Positions 9,568 through 17,971 of a DNA stretch of 64,000 nt are shown here, piece by piece. Location: the NCBI GenBank assembly GCA_035551475.1, contig DASZMX010000091.1:50728-114727 (forward strand), in the 5' to 3' direction. The first letter of the stretch is position 1. Each line of letters starts with the position of its first letter. The DNA comes from DASZMX01 sp035551475 (lineage in GTDB: Bacteria; Verrucomicrobiota; Verrucomicrobiia; Limisphaerales; Palsa-1400). The notes below the pieces were generated by a model. It was not told where the DNA came from. It worked only from the letters and a program-made list of their open reading frames with translations, and ran no database searches. A program made the translations under genes and the position numbers.

Positions 9568-11733
9568 TCAGTACGGCAAGGGATGCCTCGCCGTTAACTC
9601 CCGGACACGTTCTCTTACCTTGTGGGCCGTGTCAAGATTCTTAATATCGAGCAAAACTTCGCTAATCATATCGGCGATGGCCGCCATCTCGGGCTCCTTC
9701 ATCCCCCGGGTGGTGACGGCCGGCGTGCCCAAACGGATGCCGCTGGCCAGGAACGGTGAGCGTGTCTCAAAAGGTATGGTGTTTTTGTTGACGGTCACCC
9801 CGGCTTCATCCAGGGCGATCTGGCATTCTTTCCCGGTCAACCCCCGCCCGCCGACGTCCACCAACATTAAATGATTATCCGTGCCGCCGCTGACCAGACG
9901 GAATTTATTGCGCAGCATGCCCTCTGCCAACGCCTTGGCATTGCGCACGATCTGCCCTTGGTAAGCCTTAAACGCGGGCTGCAGCGCCTCCTGAAAACAA
10001 ACGGCCTTGGCGGCTATGACGTGCATCAAGGGCCCACCCTGAATCCCCGGGAACACTTGGGAATCGATCTCCTTGGCGTATTTTTCCCCGCATAAAATCA
10101 GCCCGCCGCGCGGCCCGCGCAGGGTCTTATGCGTGGTCGTGGTGACAAAATCCGCGTGGCCCACGGGGCTGGGATGCAATCCCGCCGCCACCAAGCCCGC
10201 AATATGGGCGATGTCGGCCAGCAGCATTGCCCCGACTTCGCGCGCGATTTCGCCCATGCGCTTGAAATCAATCACCCGCGGATACGCGCTGGCGCCGACG
10301 GTGATCATCTTGGGGCGATGTTCCTGCGCCATTTTCTGCAATTGATCGTAGTCAATCAATTCGTCCCCCTGGCGCACGCCGTAATGGACGATCTCGAAAA
10401 AACGGCCCGAAAAATTGGCTTTGTTGCCGTGCGTCAAATGGCCGCCATGCGACAAGTCCATGGTTAGCATTTTGTCGCCGGGCTTGAGGACGGCGAAATA
10501 GACCGCCATGTTGGCCTGGCTGCCCGAATGCGGCTGCACGTTGGCGTGTTCGGCCCCAAAAATCCGCCGCGCGCGCTCAATGGCCAGGCGCTCCACGGTG
10601 TCCACGTGTTCGCAGCCGCCGTACCAACGCTTGCCGGGGTAACCCTCGGCGTATTTGTTGGTCAGCACGGAGCCTTGGGCTTCCATGACCGCCGGACTGA
10701 CAAAATTCTCGCTCGCAATCAACTCGATGTTTTCCTGCTGGCGCGTGCGCTCCAGGAAAATGGCGTTGGCAATTTCGGGATCGACGGTCTTGAGACGCAA
10801 GGCCGAAGGTGTGGTGGGAGTTTCCATTTTTTCGATTCTACGTTCGTGGCTGCCGCCTTCAAAATGTGCGGCGATAAAAGTGTCCAAAATCTTCGCGGCC
10901 AGATCCCGCGGCGTGGTGCGGGCGCTCAGGCACAATACATTGGCATCGTTTTGCGCGCGAGCCAGCGTGGCGGTGGCCTCGTCCGTCACCAGCGCGGCGC
11001 GAATGCCCGGCAGCTTGTTGGCTGCGATGCTCATCCCCACCCCTGTGGAGCAAATCAACACCCCAAATCCGCTCCGCTCCTCGGCCACGGCCTGGCTGAC
11101 GATCTGCGCGTAATCCGAATAGTCGCAAATTTCCGGCGATTTCGTGCCCGCGTCCATCACGGTGACCCCTTGGTCGCGCAAATGGCTGCGTAAAAATTCC
11201 TTCAGCGAATAGCCTTCGTGATCTGAACCGATGGCGACCTGCACTTTCCCTTTGGCGGCCACCGGCAGCCCTTCGTCCACCGGCTCAATGAAGTTGAGCA
11301 TGGCAAAAATCCCCTGCTCGATCTGGTCGCGGCAATAAGCGTAGGTTTCGTAGCTCCCGCCGATGGGATCGCTGATGTCCTTCTCGAATTCGTCCAGCGT
11401 TTCGTCGAATTCCCGCAGCAAAAACGTCTTTTCCGCCGCCTGCGGAAAGAGCGACATCACAGCCTCCACATGGCTGTGGGTCATGCCAAAAATATAATCA
11501 GCGGCGCGCACCAATTCCGAGGTGAGCGACTGGCTGCGGAGCGAGGCGATGTCGATCCCCAATTCCCGCAACGCGCGCACGGCATGAGAACTGGGCGGCT
11601 GCCCATCCATCGCCCCCACGCCTGCCGAGATGACGCGATAATCCCTCCGCCCTTCTGTGGCGTGACGAAACAACCCCTCGGCCATCGGACTGCGGCAAAT
11701 ATTCCCGGTGCAAACGAACAGAATGGTCTTCAT
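9568..11733 (-). CDS. Three-enzyme fusion: LMW protein phosphatase - ribose-5-phosphate isomerase B - serine hydroxymethyltransferase
   Basis: One uninterrupted frame of 721 residues from ATG 11733 (a longer start at 11754 adds 7 residues). Residues 1 to about 155 are a low-molecular-weight phosphatase with the loop C8-T-G-N-I-C-R14-S and acid motif SDP; isoleucine rather than threonine at loop position 5 favours phosphotyrosine over phosphoarginine (known for YwlE-type enzymes). Residues about 163-300 are RpiB (GSDHEGY, LICSTGVGMSIAANK). Residues 303-721 are complete GlyA with the PLP-lysine motif TTTTHKTLRGPRGG. An ATG at 10827 would give a normal 419-residue GlyA, but no ribosome-binding site is visible before it, so either true fusion or internal initiation is possible. 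Gram-positives carry the three as neighbouring genes. Confidence 0.9.
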   Translation of the reverse strand: MKTILFVCTGNICRSPMAEGLFRHATEGRRDYRVISAGVGAMDGQPPSSHAVRALRELGIDIASLRSQSLTSELVRAADYIFGMTHSHVEAVMSLFPQAAEKTFLLREFDETLDEFEKDISDPIGGSYETYAYCRDQIEQGIFAMLNFIEPVDEGLPVAAKGKVQVAIGSDHEGYSLKEFLRSHLRDQGVTVMDAGTKSPEICDYSDYAQIVSQAVAEERSGFGVLICSTGVGMSIAANKLPGIRAALVTDEATATLARAQNDANVLCLSARTTPRDLAAKILDTFIAAHFEGGSHERRIEKMETPTTPSALRLKTVDPEIANAIFLERTRQQENIELIASENFVSPAVMEAQGSVLTNKYAEGYPGKRWYGGCEHVDTVERLAIERARRIFGAEHANVQPHSGSQANMAVYFAVLKPGDKMLTMDLSHGGHLTHGNKANFSGRFFEIVHYGVRQGDELIDYDQLQKMAQEHRPKMITVGASAYPRVIDFKRMGEIAREVGAMLLADIAHIAGLVAAGLHPSPVGHADFVTTTTHKTLRGPRGGLILCGEKYAKEIDSQVFPGIQGGPLMHVIAAKAVCFQEALQPAFKAYQGQIVRNAKALAEGMLRNKFRLVSGGTDNHLMLVDVGGRGLTGKECQIALDEAGVTVNKNTIPFETRSPFLASGIRLGTPAVTTRGMKEPEMAAIADMISEVLLDIKNLDTAHKVRERVRELTARHPLPY

Positions 11734-11781
11734 TCCAACGATCAACCATCGCAATTTAAGGTTCCATCACGAAAGTTAAAA

Positions 11782-11833
11782 GGTCAAAGTTTTCGACCGC
11801 ACCACGCGCGCCGCGCATTTTGAACTTTGAACC
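11782..11833. promoter_or_regulatory. Divergent intergenic region with imperfect inverted repeat
   Basis: Between the divergently read fusion gene and ftsK, GGTCAAAGTT (11782-11791) and AACTTTGAACC (11823-11833) form an inverted repeat with one extra base. The two divergent promoters must lie in this roughly 125-bp gap; no clear -35/-10 pair stands out. The operator role is a guess from symmetry. Confidence 0.25.
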
Positions 11834-11860
11834 AGCGTGGTTGAACTCTAAACTCCGCGC

Positions 11861-14494
11861 ATGGCTCGTAAAACCCCCGCCTCCGCGCAGTCGCACGGTC
11901 TGAACGACGTTCTTGGCGTCGTGTTGGCCGCCACGGCGCTTTTGCTGATGCTGGCGCTTCTGTCGTTTGACCGCCGTGACGTGGCGGATGCGGCGCCGGT
12001 GAACAGCCCGCCACATAATCTGGGCGGCCCGATTGGAGCCCATGTGGCGTGGGGGCTGTTTCGAGTGTTCGGAGGCGCCGCCTACATGATTCCGGCCCTT
12101 TTGCTGGTGTTCGCCTTCGGCTATTTGCTGCAGTTTCTGGCTTATTTGCAACGGCGCTGGATTTGGGGTGCCGCCTTGCTGCTGTGCTGCATGGGTTTGA
12201 TGGCGATGTTCGAACACGACCTTAGTGTATTGAGCTGGTTGCAGCGAAAACTGAATGCGCCCAGCGCCGGGGGGTTCATTGGGATGTTTTTCTATGATCA
12301 CGGCCTGCGTTACGTGGGCAAGGTCGGCGGCACGATCGTTCTGGGCGCCATTTACGCCATCAGCCTGCTTTATTTGACTAATTTTCAGCTCGGCGAATGG
12401 TGCCGCTCCCTGTGGGCGGCGCGCGTCGCCGGCGAAGCTCCGACGACAAGCTCCGGGGAAAAGGAACTCGAGCGGCGCGCGCGCGACTTGGAAAAGCAAG
12501 CGCGCAAATTGCAGGATCAATTGGATAAAACCGGCAAAGGCGCGAAAGTCCCCGAGCCGAGCGGCCTGGGCCCCGATTTGAAGCCGGTGCCGGCTCCGAC
12601 CGTGCGGGATTTAAGCGTCCCAGAAGCGCGCCCCGCCGGAGAGAAGCGCCCGGCGGCGCCGGTCGAACCAGTCAAAGAGCCCGCGCCCGCTGAAGAAACC
12701 ATGGTCATCCCCGCTCGGGAAGTCGCGGCGGCGACCAAGGATGAAATCCTGGGCCACGCGCCTCCCCCCGTCGAACCGAAAGTGGACGCCGCCGAAAAAG
12801 CGGATGAAGCGCCAACCCCGGCCGCGGAGGCGCCCCCCGCTCCGATGCCGAAGCCCCGCCTGGCGCCACGCAAACCCAAGCCCGTCGCGGTGGCAGCGAC
12901 GCCGCGCATTGGCAATTATCAGTTGCCGCCGATGGATTTTCTGCAATTGCCGGACATGACGGCGCGTCCCACGGAATCCAAAGAGGCGCTGATGGGCAAC
13001 GCCCGCCTCATGCAGCAGACGCTCGCGCAATTCGACATCGAGGTGGCCGTGGGCGACATCACCAAGGGCCCAACGATCACCCGTTACGAATTGCATCCCG
13101 CGCCGGGCGTTAAGCTCGAGCGCATCGTCGGCTTGAGCAATAACATTGCCGCCGCGTTGAAAGCCGAGCGCATCAACATCCTCGCGCCTGTCCCCGGCAA
13201 AAGCTCCGTCGGCGTGGAAGTCGCCAACGCCGTCAAAACCAAGGTCATCATGCGCGACCTCTTCGAATCGGAGGAATGGCGCACAACCAAGGCGCGCGTG
13301 CCGCTCGGTTTGGGCAAGGACGTTTACGGCCAGCCCATCATCGCCGACCTCGCCGAAATGCCGCATTTGTTGATCGCAGGCAGCACCGGCTCCGGCAAAT
13401 CCGTGTGCATTAACTCCATCATTTGCTCCCTGCTTTACCGTTTCCCCCCCGATCAGCTTCGCTTCGTCATGATCGATCCCAAGGTCGTGGAGCTGCAGCA
13501 ATACAACACCCTGCCCCACTTGGTCGTGCCCGTGGTGACGGACCCCAAGAAGGTCATCCTCGCGCTGCGCTGGGTCGTGAATGAGATGGAAAAACGCTAC
13601 CAGATTTTCGCCAAGGTCGGCGTGCGCAACATCCGGTCCTTCAATGAACGGCCGAAAAACAAACCCACGGTTCCCTCGGAGCCGGAACTGCCGCTCATGG
13701 CCAAAAAGGAAAAAGTCGAAGCCAGCTCGGATGGGTTCGCGGTGGAATTGGACGAGGAAATCGTCGTGCCGCGCGACGAGGAAATTGTCATTCCGGAGTA
13801 CCTGAGCTACATCGTCGTTATTATTGACGAATTGGCCGACCTGATGCTCGTGGCGCCGGCGGAAGTCGAAATGGCCATCGCCCGCATCACGCAAATGGCG
13901 CGCGCCGCCGGCATTCATTGCATCGTCGCCACCCAGCGCCCGAGCGTCGATGTCATCACCGGCGTGATCAAGGCGAACATTCCCGCCCGCATCGCCTTTC
14001 AGGTGGCGGCGAAGGTTGATTCCCGCACCATCCTGGACGCGATGGGCGCCGACAAGCTGCTGGGCAAGGGCGATATGCTTTATCTCCCACCCGGCTCGGC
14101 CAAGCTCATTCGCGTCCAAGGAGCGCTGGTGACCGACGGCGAAATTCAGAGTATTATTGACTTCATCGCCAAGCAGGGCAAGCCCAGCTACGAATTGGAA
14201 ATCCACAAGCAATTGCAGAAGGCCACTCCGAGCGGCGACATCGAGGAAGGAGCCAGCGGCGAGGACGAGGAGCTGATCCAGCAGTGCATCGAGGTGATTC
14301 GCAGCGAACAAAAAGCCAGCGTCTCTCTCATGCAACGCCGTCTGCGCCTGGGCTACACCCGCGCGGCGCGGATCATGGATGAGCTGGAATTGCGGGGGAT
14401 TGTCGGCCCGAGCAAAGGCGCGGAGCCGCGGGATATTCTAATCGACTTGGACGGCGAGGGCGCCGATGGCCGGCCGCCGGTGGATGCAGCCTAA
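11861..14494 (+). CDS. ftsK: DNA translocase FtsK/SpoIIIE
   Basis: 877 residues. The N-terminus has four membrane segments (to about residue 190), then a long Pro/Ala/Glu-rich linker (about 190-350), then the alpha/beta motor with Walker A AGSTGSGKSVC near residue 507, Walker B VVIIDELADLM near residue 650 and the ATQRPSVDVITG block. The C-terminal 65 residues form the winged-helix gamma domain (LMQRRLRLGYTRAARIMDEL) that reads polar KOPS-type motifs. It couples chromosome segregation to division. The stop overlaps the stop of a convergent transposase-like gene by 3 bp. Confidence 0.95.
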   Translation: MARKTPASAQSHGLNDVLGVVLAATALLLMLALLSFDRRDVADAAPVNSPPHNLGGPIGAHVAWGLFRVFGGAAYMIPALLLVFAFGYLLQFLAYLQRRWIWGAALLLCCMGLMAMFEHDLSVLSWLQRKLNAPSAGGFIGMFFYDHGLRYVGKVGGTIVLGAIYAISLLYLTNFQLGEWCRSLWAARVAGEAPTTSSGEKELERRARDLEKQARKLQDQLDKTGKGAKVPEPSGLGPDLKPVPAPTVRDLSVPEARPAGEKRPAAPVEPVKEPAPAEETMVIPAREVAAATKDEILGHAPPPVEPKVDAAEKADEAPTPAAEAPPAPMPKPRLAPRKPKPVAVAATPRIGNYQLPPMDFLQLPDMTARPTESKEALMGNARLMQQTLAQFDIEVAVGDITKGPTITRYELHPAPGVKLERIVGLSNNIAAALKAERINILAPVPGKSSVGVEVANAVKTKVIMRDLFESEEWRTTKARVPLGLGKDVYGQPIIADLAEMPHLLIAGSTGSGKSVCINSIICSLLYRFPPDQLRFVMIDPKVVELQQYNTLPHLVVPVVTDPKKVILALRWVVNEMEKRYQIFAKVGVRNIRSFNERPKNKPTVPSEPELPLMAKKEKVEASSDGFAVELDEEIVVPRDEEIVIPEYLSYIVVIIDELADLMLVAPAEVEMAIARITQMARAAGIHCIVATQRPSVDVITGVIKANIPARIAFQVAAKVDSRTILDAMGADKLLGKGDMLYLPPGSAKLIRVQGALVTDGEIQSIIDFIAKQGKPSYELEIHKQLQKATPSGDIEEGASGEDEELIQQCIEVIRSEQKASVSLMQRRLRLGYTRAARIMDELELRGIVGPSKGAEPRDILIDLDGEGADGRPPVDAA

Positions 14495-14808
14495 ACGTAT
14501 TCGCGGCTGCACACCGTGGTGGACAGCATGCCCAGCGTGGTCTTGAGAATGTCCCACTGGACTTGCAACTGAAGAATCTCGCTGCGCAGCGCCTCGTTTT
14601 CCGCGCGCAATTTGGCCATCCCGCCCAGCGGCTTGGCCGGCTTGGACGCGGCGGCGAATTTTTTCTGCCACACCTTCAACTCGGCGGGATCAACCCCGAG
14701 TTCAGCCGCCACGGCTTCGACCCGGTTGCCGTTCTTGTTCAAAAAATCGACGGCCGCATATTGATAAGATTCATCGCCGCCGGACAAAGATTGGTTTTTT
14801 GGGTGCAT
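14491..14808 (-). CDS. Transposase OrfA-like helix-turn-helix protein (solo)
   Basis: 105 residues from ATG 14808; a longer start at 14895 is possible but its extra residues look non-coding. It has a helix-turn-helix (VEAVAAELGVDPAELKVWQKKF) followed by a leucine-zipper-like heptad region (MAKLRAENEALRSEILQLQ), the layout of IS3/IS911 OrfA proteins. No OrfB/integrase gene and no clear terminal repeats are present, so it is either an insertion-sequence remnant or a domesticated DNA-binding protein. Its stop codon overlaps the ftsK stop on the opposite strand, which implies it has been stable there long enough for the ends to interlock. Confidence 0.65.
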   Translation of the reverse strand: MHPKNQSLSGGDESYQYAAVDFLNKNGNRVEAVAAELGVDPAELKVWQKKFAAASKPAKPLGGMAKLRAENEALRSEILQLQVQWDILKTTLGMLSTTVCSREYV

Positions 14809-14913
14809 AATTGCTGATGCGGATCTGGTTCTCTTCGGACCGCTGGTTGCCATACTGGTTCGACTGTTCATTCGAACTTTTGCGACACCAATCAATTAAG
14901 CAGCCAGTATGCC

Positions 14914-15021
14914 ATGAATAATCTCGCGAAGCTGTGGCTGGCAAAAGATATGCTGCTTACAAAGATGCGTGGCCGGGCCGAAGAAGCAACGGACTGGGTC
15001 ACGCCTATTGGAGATGTGTGA
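14914..15021 (+). CDS. Small ORF, 35 residues, upstream of a strong terminator
   Basis: The frame starts MNNLAKLWLAKDM and ends WVTPIGDV at TGA 15019-15021. It is the only clear content of the 280-bp gap between the OrfA-like gene and the NIPSNAP gene. The stop lies 5 nt before a 10-bp terminator hairpin, as expected for a short transcription unit. It could be a genuine micro-protein, or a chance frame inside a small RNA that uses the same terminator. I recognise no family. Confidence 0.35.
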   Translation: MNNLAKLWLAKDMLLTKMRGRAEEATDWVTPIGDV

Positions 15022-15026
15022 GAGTT

Positions 15027-15063
15027 ACTTGAGCCGGCGCCCGTAGCGTCGGCTCAAGTTTTT
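15027..15063 (+). terminator. Rho-independent terminator, perfect 10-bp stem
   Basis: ACTTGAGCCG (15027-15036) pairs perfectly with CGGCTCAAGT (15050-15059) around a 13-nt loop and is followed by a run of five T (15059-15063). It is orientated for plus-strand transcription, and the short ORF at 14914 is the nearest thing it could end. The minus-strand NIPSNAP gene ends just beyond it at 15087, so it may serve both directions. Confidence 0.75.
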
Positions 15064-15086
15064 GCGTTTAAAGAGGTTGGCCAGGC

Positions 15087-15875
15087 TTAAATCTGCGAAT
15101 ACGGCGCCGGTTGCAGCAGAATATTCGTGATGTTGGACACGATTCCCGCATATTCCGGCATTCCGCTGAGGCGCTTCCATTCCGGATCTGAGCCAAAAAC
15201 TGCCCAGTTTTTGGCACGTTCTGCCACATCCGGGAACCCGATCATGTACGTTAAGCGTGGAAGATTGACTCCCATCAAGGCTTCGCCAAAAAATATCGGC
15301 ATCAAGCCCGCGCGGCGGAAAATCGCGATTTCTCCCTGGTTGAACATTTCCACTTTCTTGCGGCCCGCCTTCTCGCTCGGGCTCTCATAAGTGCGCATTT
15401 CGAAAACGCGCGGCTTGCCCGCCATCGTTGTCGCGTCCAGCTTGGGCATGCCGGCGAACGCGCGCAGAAACGTGCTCTCCATGCGCACAAACGCGGGATC
15501 GTCGGTGGCGGCATTCAAAAAAGCGGCCCCGGCCTTTTGATAGACTTCGTCCGCCCACACTTTTTCGCGCGCCGCCGCCAGGGCCTCGAATGTGGCGCAG
15601 GGCAAGAGCATATAGGCCGTAGGGCTGTCCGGCCCAACCATGACATTGAAAATTCCCACCGGCTTGATGCCCGCACGATTTAGAGCCGGGATGGCGGCGT
15701 TGCGGCAGTAGTCGTCAAACAGCTTCTGTTTGGCCCCCATGCGAAAATGGTAGAGGCGCAATTCATAAAACTCGCGCTCCGACCCGGGCGCTTCATCAGC
15801 CGCGCGCACGCTGGCGGCAAAGGCGCTGAGGCTGGCAAGGGCGGCGGACGTTTTGAGAAAATCGCGTCGTTTCAT
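15087..15875 (-). CDS. Tat-exported NIPSNAP family protein
   Basis: 262 residues. The N-terminus MKRRDFLKTSAALASLSAF is a twin-arginine signal peptide (RRDFLK) with cleavage after about VRAADE. Two NIPSNAP-type dimeric alpha/beta-barrel repeats follow: FYELRLYHFRMGAKQ (about residue 36) and VFEMRTYESPSEKAG (about residue 160). Such secreted double-NIPSNAP proteins are common in Planctomycetes and Verrucomicrobia and have no firm biochemical function. It is monocistronic and divergent from the glutamine amidotransferase gene. Confidence 0.85.
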   Translation of the reverse strand: MKRRDFLKTSAALASLSAFAASVRAADEAPGSEREFYELRLYHFRMGAKQKLFDDYCRNAAIPALNRAGIKPVGIFNVMVGPDSPTAYMLLPCATFEALAAAREKVWADEVYQKAGAAFLNAATDDPAFVRMESTFLRAFAGMPKLDATTMAGKPRVFEMRTYESPSEKAGRKKVEMFNQGEIAIFRRAGLMPIFFGEALMGVNLPRLTYMIGFPDVAERAKNWAVFGSDPEWKRLSGMPEYAGIVSNITNILLQPAPYSQI

Positions 15876-15925
15876 GCGCCACTTTTAAACTTTCGCCGCG
15901 CAAGTTCAAACCTTAAACTGACGGC

Positions 15926-16498
15926 ATGGTTCTGGTCATCGACAATTATGATTCGTTCACCTACAACCTTGTCCAATATTTGGGCGAGATGAAGGCGGAC
16001 TTGGAGGTGCGGCGCAACGACCAGATCACCATCGACCAAATCCGCGACCTGAACCCCGCCCGCATTCTCGTCTCGCCCGGCCCCTGCTCACCGCGCGAAT
16101 CCGGCTTGTCCAACGACATCATCCGCGCCTTTGGCCCCAAGCTGCCGCTGCTCGGCGTGTGTCTCGGCCATCAATGCATTGGCTACACTTTTGGCGCCAA
16201 TGTTATTGTCAATCATCGGATCATGCACGGCAAAACCTCGCTCATCAAGCATCGCGGCGACGGCATTTTCCAGGACATGCCCAATCCATTTGCGGCCACG
16301 CGTTACCACTCGCTCGTGATCGAGCGTAAAAGCCTGCCGGACTGCCTGGAAGTCATCGCCGAAACGGCGGACGAAGGTGAAATCATGGGCGTGCGCCACA
16401 AGGACTATCCCATCTGGGGCGTGCAATTCCACCCGGAAAGCATTCTCACGGAAAGCGGCCGGACGATTTTGAAAAACTTCATGAGCCTGACCGCCTGA
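15926..16498 (+). CDS. trpG: Glutamine amidotransferase of anthranilate / aminodeoxychorismate synthase
   Basis: 190 residues, the usual length. It begins VLVIDNYDSFTYNLVQYL, the class-I amidotransferase signature of TrpG/PabA. The nucleophile is C79 in LGVCLGHQCIG, and the His/Glu of the triad are in WGVQFHPESILTE. It supplies ammonia from glutamine to TrpE (tryptophan) or PabB (folate); the two uses cannot be separated from sequence and no partner synthase gene is next to it. In many bacteria one subunit serves both, so the symbol may equally be pabA. Confidence 0.9.
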   Translation: MVLVIDNYDSFTYNLVQYLGEMKADLEVRRNDQITIDQIRDLNPARILVSPGPCSPRESGLSNDIIRAFGPKLPLLGVCLGHQCIGYTFGANVIVNHRIMHGKTSLIKHRGDGIFQDMPNPFAATRYHSLVIERKSLPDCLEVIAETADEGEIMGVRHKDYPIWGVQFHPESILTESGRTILKNFMSLTA

Positions 16499-16503
16499 GG
16501 CGG

Positions 16504-16833
16504 CTAGGACTCTGTTTTCTTGGGCGTGGCCGGCGCGGCCGGTTTGGTTTCCGTTTTTGCGGGCTTCGCCTCACTGGAACTGGCGCTGCCGCTTCCGGAT
16601 TCCTTTTTGGCGGCGGCTTTGTAATTTTCGCTGCGATAATCGGTGATATAAAAACCGCTGCCTTTGAAAAGCAGCCCGCTGCCGCCGCCGACCGCGCGTT
16701 TGACTTTTCCCTTGCCCCACGGTTTGCGGGGGCAATCTTCCTTGGGGCAAACGGTCAGGGCATTGTCCTTGATGGACTGCACCTTTTCAAAAGCGTGGTT
16801 GCATTTCGTGCAAACGTATTCGTAAGTCGGCAT
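16504..16833 (-). CDS. FmdB-type zinc-ribbon protein
   Basis: 109 residues. It starts MPTYEYVCTKCNHAFEKVQ, the hallmark FmdB/CxxC_CXXC_SSSS putative regulatory domain, with a second pair of cysteines at VCPKEDCP. The motif GGGSGLLFKGSGFYITDYRS, which closes the family domain, is present, followed by a Ser/Lys/Pro-rich tail of about 40 residues that is probably disordered. Function is unknown; some relatives sit beside methylotrophy genes. It converges with trpG, 5 bp away. Confidence 0.88.
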   Translation of the reverse strand: MPTYEYVCTKCNHAFEKVQSIKDNALTVCPKEDCPRKPWGKGKVKRAVGGGSGLLFKGSGFYITDYRSENYKAAAKKESGSGSASSSEAKPAKTETKPAAPATPKKTES

Positions 16834-16862
16834 ACTTCAGGCAAACTCTAATACAAACATCT

Positions 16863-17933
16863 TCAGCCGCCAATGCAACTCATCGTGCGTTGCGGCTGGA
16901 CGAATTCACGCTCGCCAATATGGTGACGGGCTTCCTTTTGCCAAACCACCGCGCGCAGATATTCCGCGATTTCTTCGTCGCTCGCCCCCGCGCGCAATTT
17001 CGCCCGCAAATCGTGTTCCGTCAGGCTGAACAGGCAGGTGCGGAGCTTGCCATCGGCGGTCAAGCGCAAGCGGTTGCAATGCCCGCAAAACGGCTCGGTC
17101 ACGGGCGCAATGATGCCTATCTCCCCCCGCCCATCGCGCATGGTCCAGCGGCGCGCGGTTTCGGAGCGGTGCAACGACGCCAGTGGTTTGGGATCGAGCA
17201 CGTTCTTGAGGCGCGCGAGAATTTCCGCGCCGGACACCACCAACTCCCGCTGCCAGCCGCGCCCGGAATCCAGCGGCATGAATTCAATGAAACGAAAAGC
17301 CACGCCGCGCTCGGCGCCAAACGCCGCCAGGGCCTCGATTTCATGATCGTTGATTCCGCGAATGATCACCGCGTTCACCTTGACAGGAGAAAACCCCAAC
17401 TCGCGCGCCAGATCGATGCTGGCCACCGTCGCCGCCAGCCCATCGCGCCCGGTGATTTTGCGAAAATTCTCGCGGTCCAGCGAATCCAGGCTGAAGCTCA
17501 CCCGCTGCAAACCCGCCTCGCGCAAGGCGCGCGCTTTCTGGGCAAAAAGGTATCCATTGCTGGTCAGCGCGAGGTCGCGCACGCCCGGGATCGCCGCGAT
17601 TTTCGCCACCAGTTTTTCCAGGTCGCGCCGCAGCAAGGGCTCCCCTCCTGTCAAACGAATCTTCTCGATTCCCTGCCCCACCGCCACGCGCGCGGCCCGC
17701 TCGATTTCCTCAAACGTGAGCATTTGGGCATGCGGCTGCCATTGCCGCGTGATGCGGGCGGTGGCGTCCGCGGAAGCCAGCAGGAAACGGGTTTGGTAAA
17801 AATTCGCGGCGGCCTCCGTCTCGGGCAGGCAATAGAGGCAGCGGAAATTGCAGCGGTCCGTCACGCTGATGCGCAAGTCGCGCAACACGCGCCCGTGCGA
17901 ATCAACCAACCGGCCAGTGACAGCTTCCGCCAT
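16863..17933 (-). CDS. moaA: GTP 3',8-cyclase MoaA
   Basis: 356 residues. Radical-SAM cluster motif CNFRCLYC, GGEPLLR, the second [4Fe-4S] site FCGHCNRLRLTADGKLRTC, and the essential C-terminal GlyGly (SCIGG end) are all visible, so it should be active in the first step of molybdenum cofactor synthesis. It carries about 20 extra residues between CLPE and the LTFEEI helix compared with E. coli MoaA. No other moa/moe genes are nearby; a Moco enzyme, MsrP, is encoded at 46.4-47.4 kb. Confidence 0.93.
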   Translation of the reverse strand: MAEAVTGRLVDSHGRVLRDLRISVTDRCNFRCLYCLPETEAAANFYQTRFLLASADATARITRQWQPHAQMLTFEEIERAARVAVGQGIEKIRLTGGEPLLRRDLEKLVAKIAAIPGVRDLALTSNGYLFAQKARALREAGLQRVSFSLDSLDRENFRKITGRDGLAATVASIDLARELGFSPVKVNAVIIRGINDHEIEALAAFGAERGVAFRFIEFMPLDSGRGWQRELVVSGAEILARLKNVLDPKPLASLHRSETARRWTMRDGRGEIGIIAPVTEPFCGHCNRLRLTADGKLRTCLFSLTEHDLRAKLRAGASDEEIAEYLRAVVWQKEARHHIGEREFVQPQRTMSCIGG

Positions 17934-17971
17934 GCGCCCTAATTTAAACCGGCTTGCGCCAAGGGCAATTT

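Noticed and set aside
10827..11733. Frameshift or missing stop between RpiB and GlyA
   Set aside because: The frame is clean, both domains are full length and motifs are intact; kept as a fusion, with the internal-start option noted.
12611..14335. 574-codon minus-strand frame inside ftsK
   Set aside because: Antisense shadow caused by high GC third positions; FtsK motifs are complete on the plus strand.
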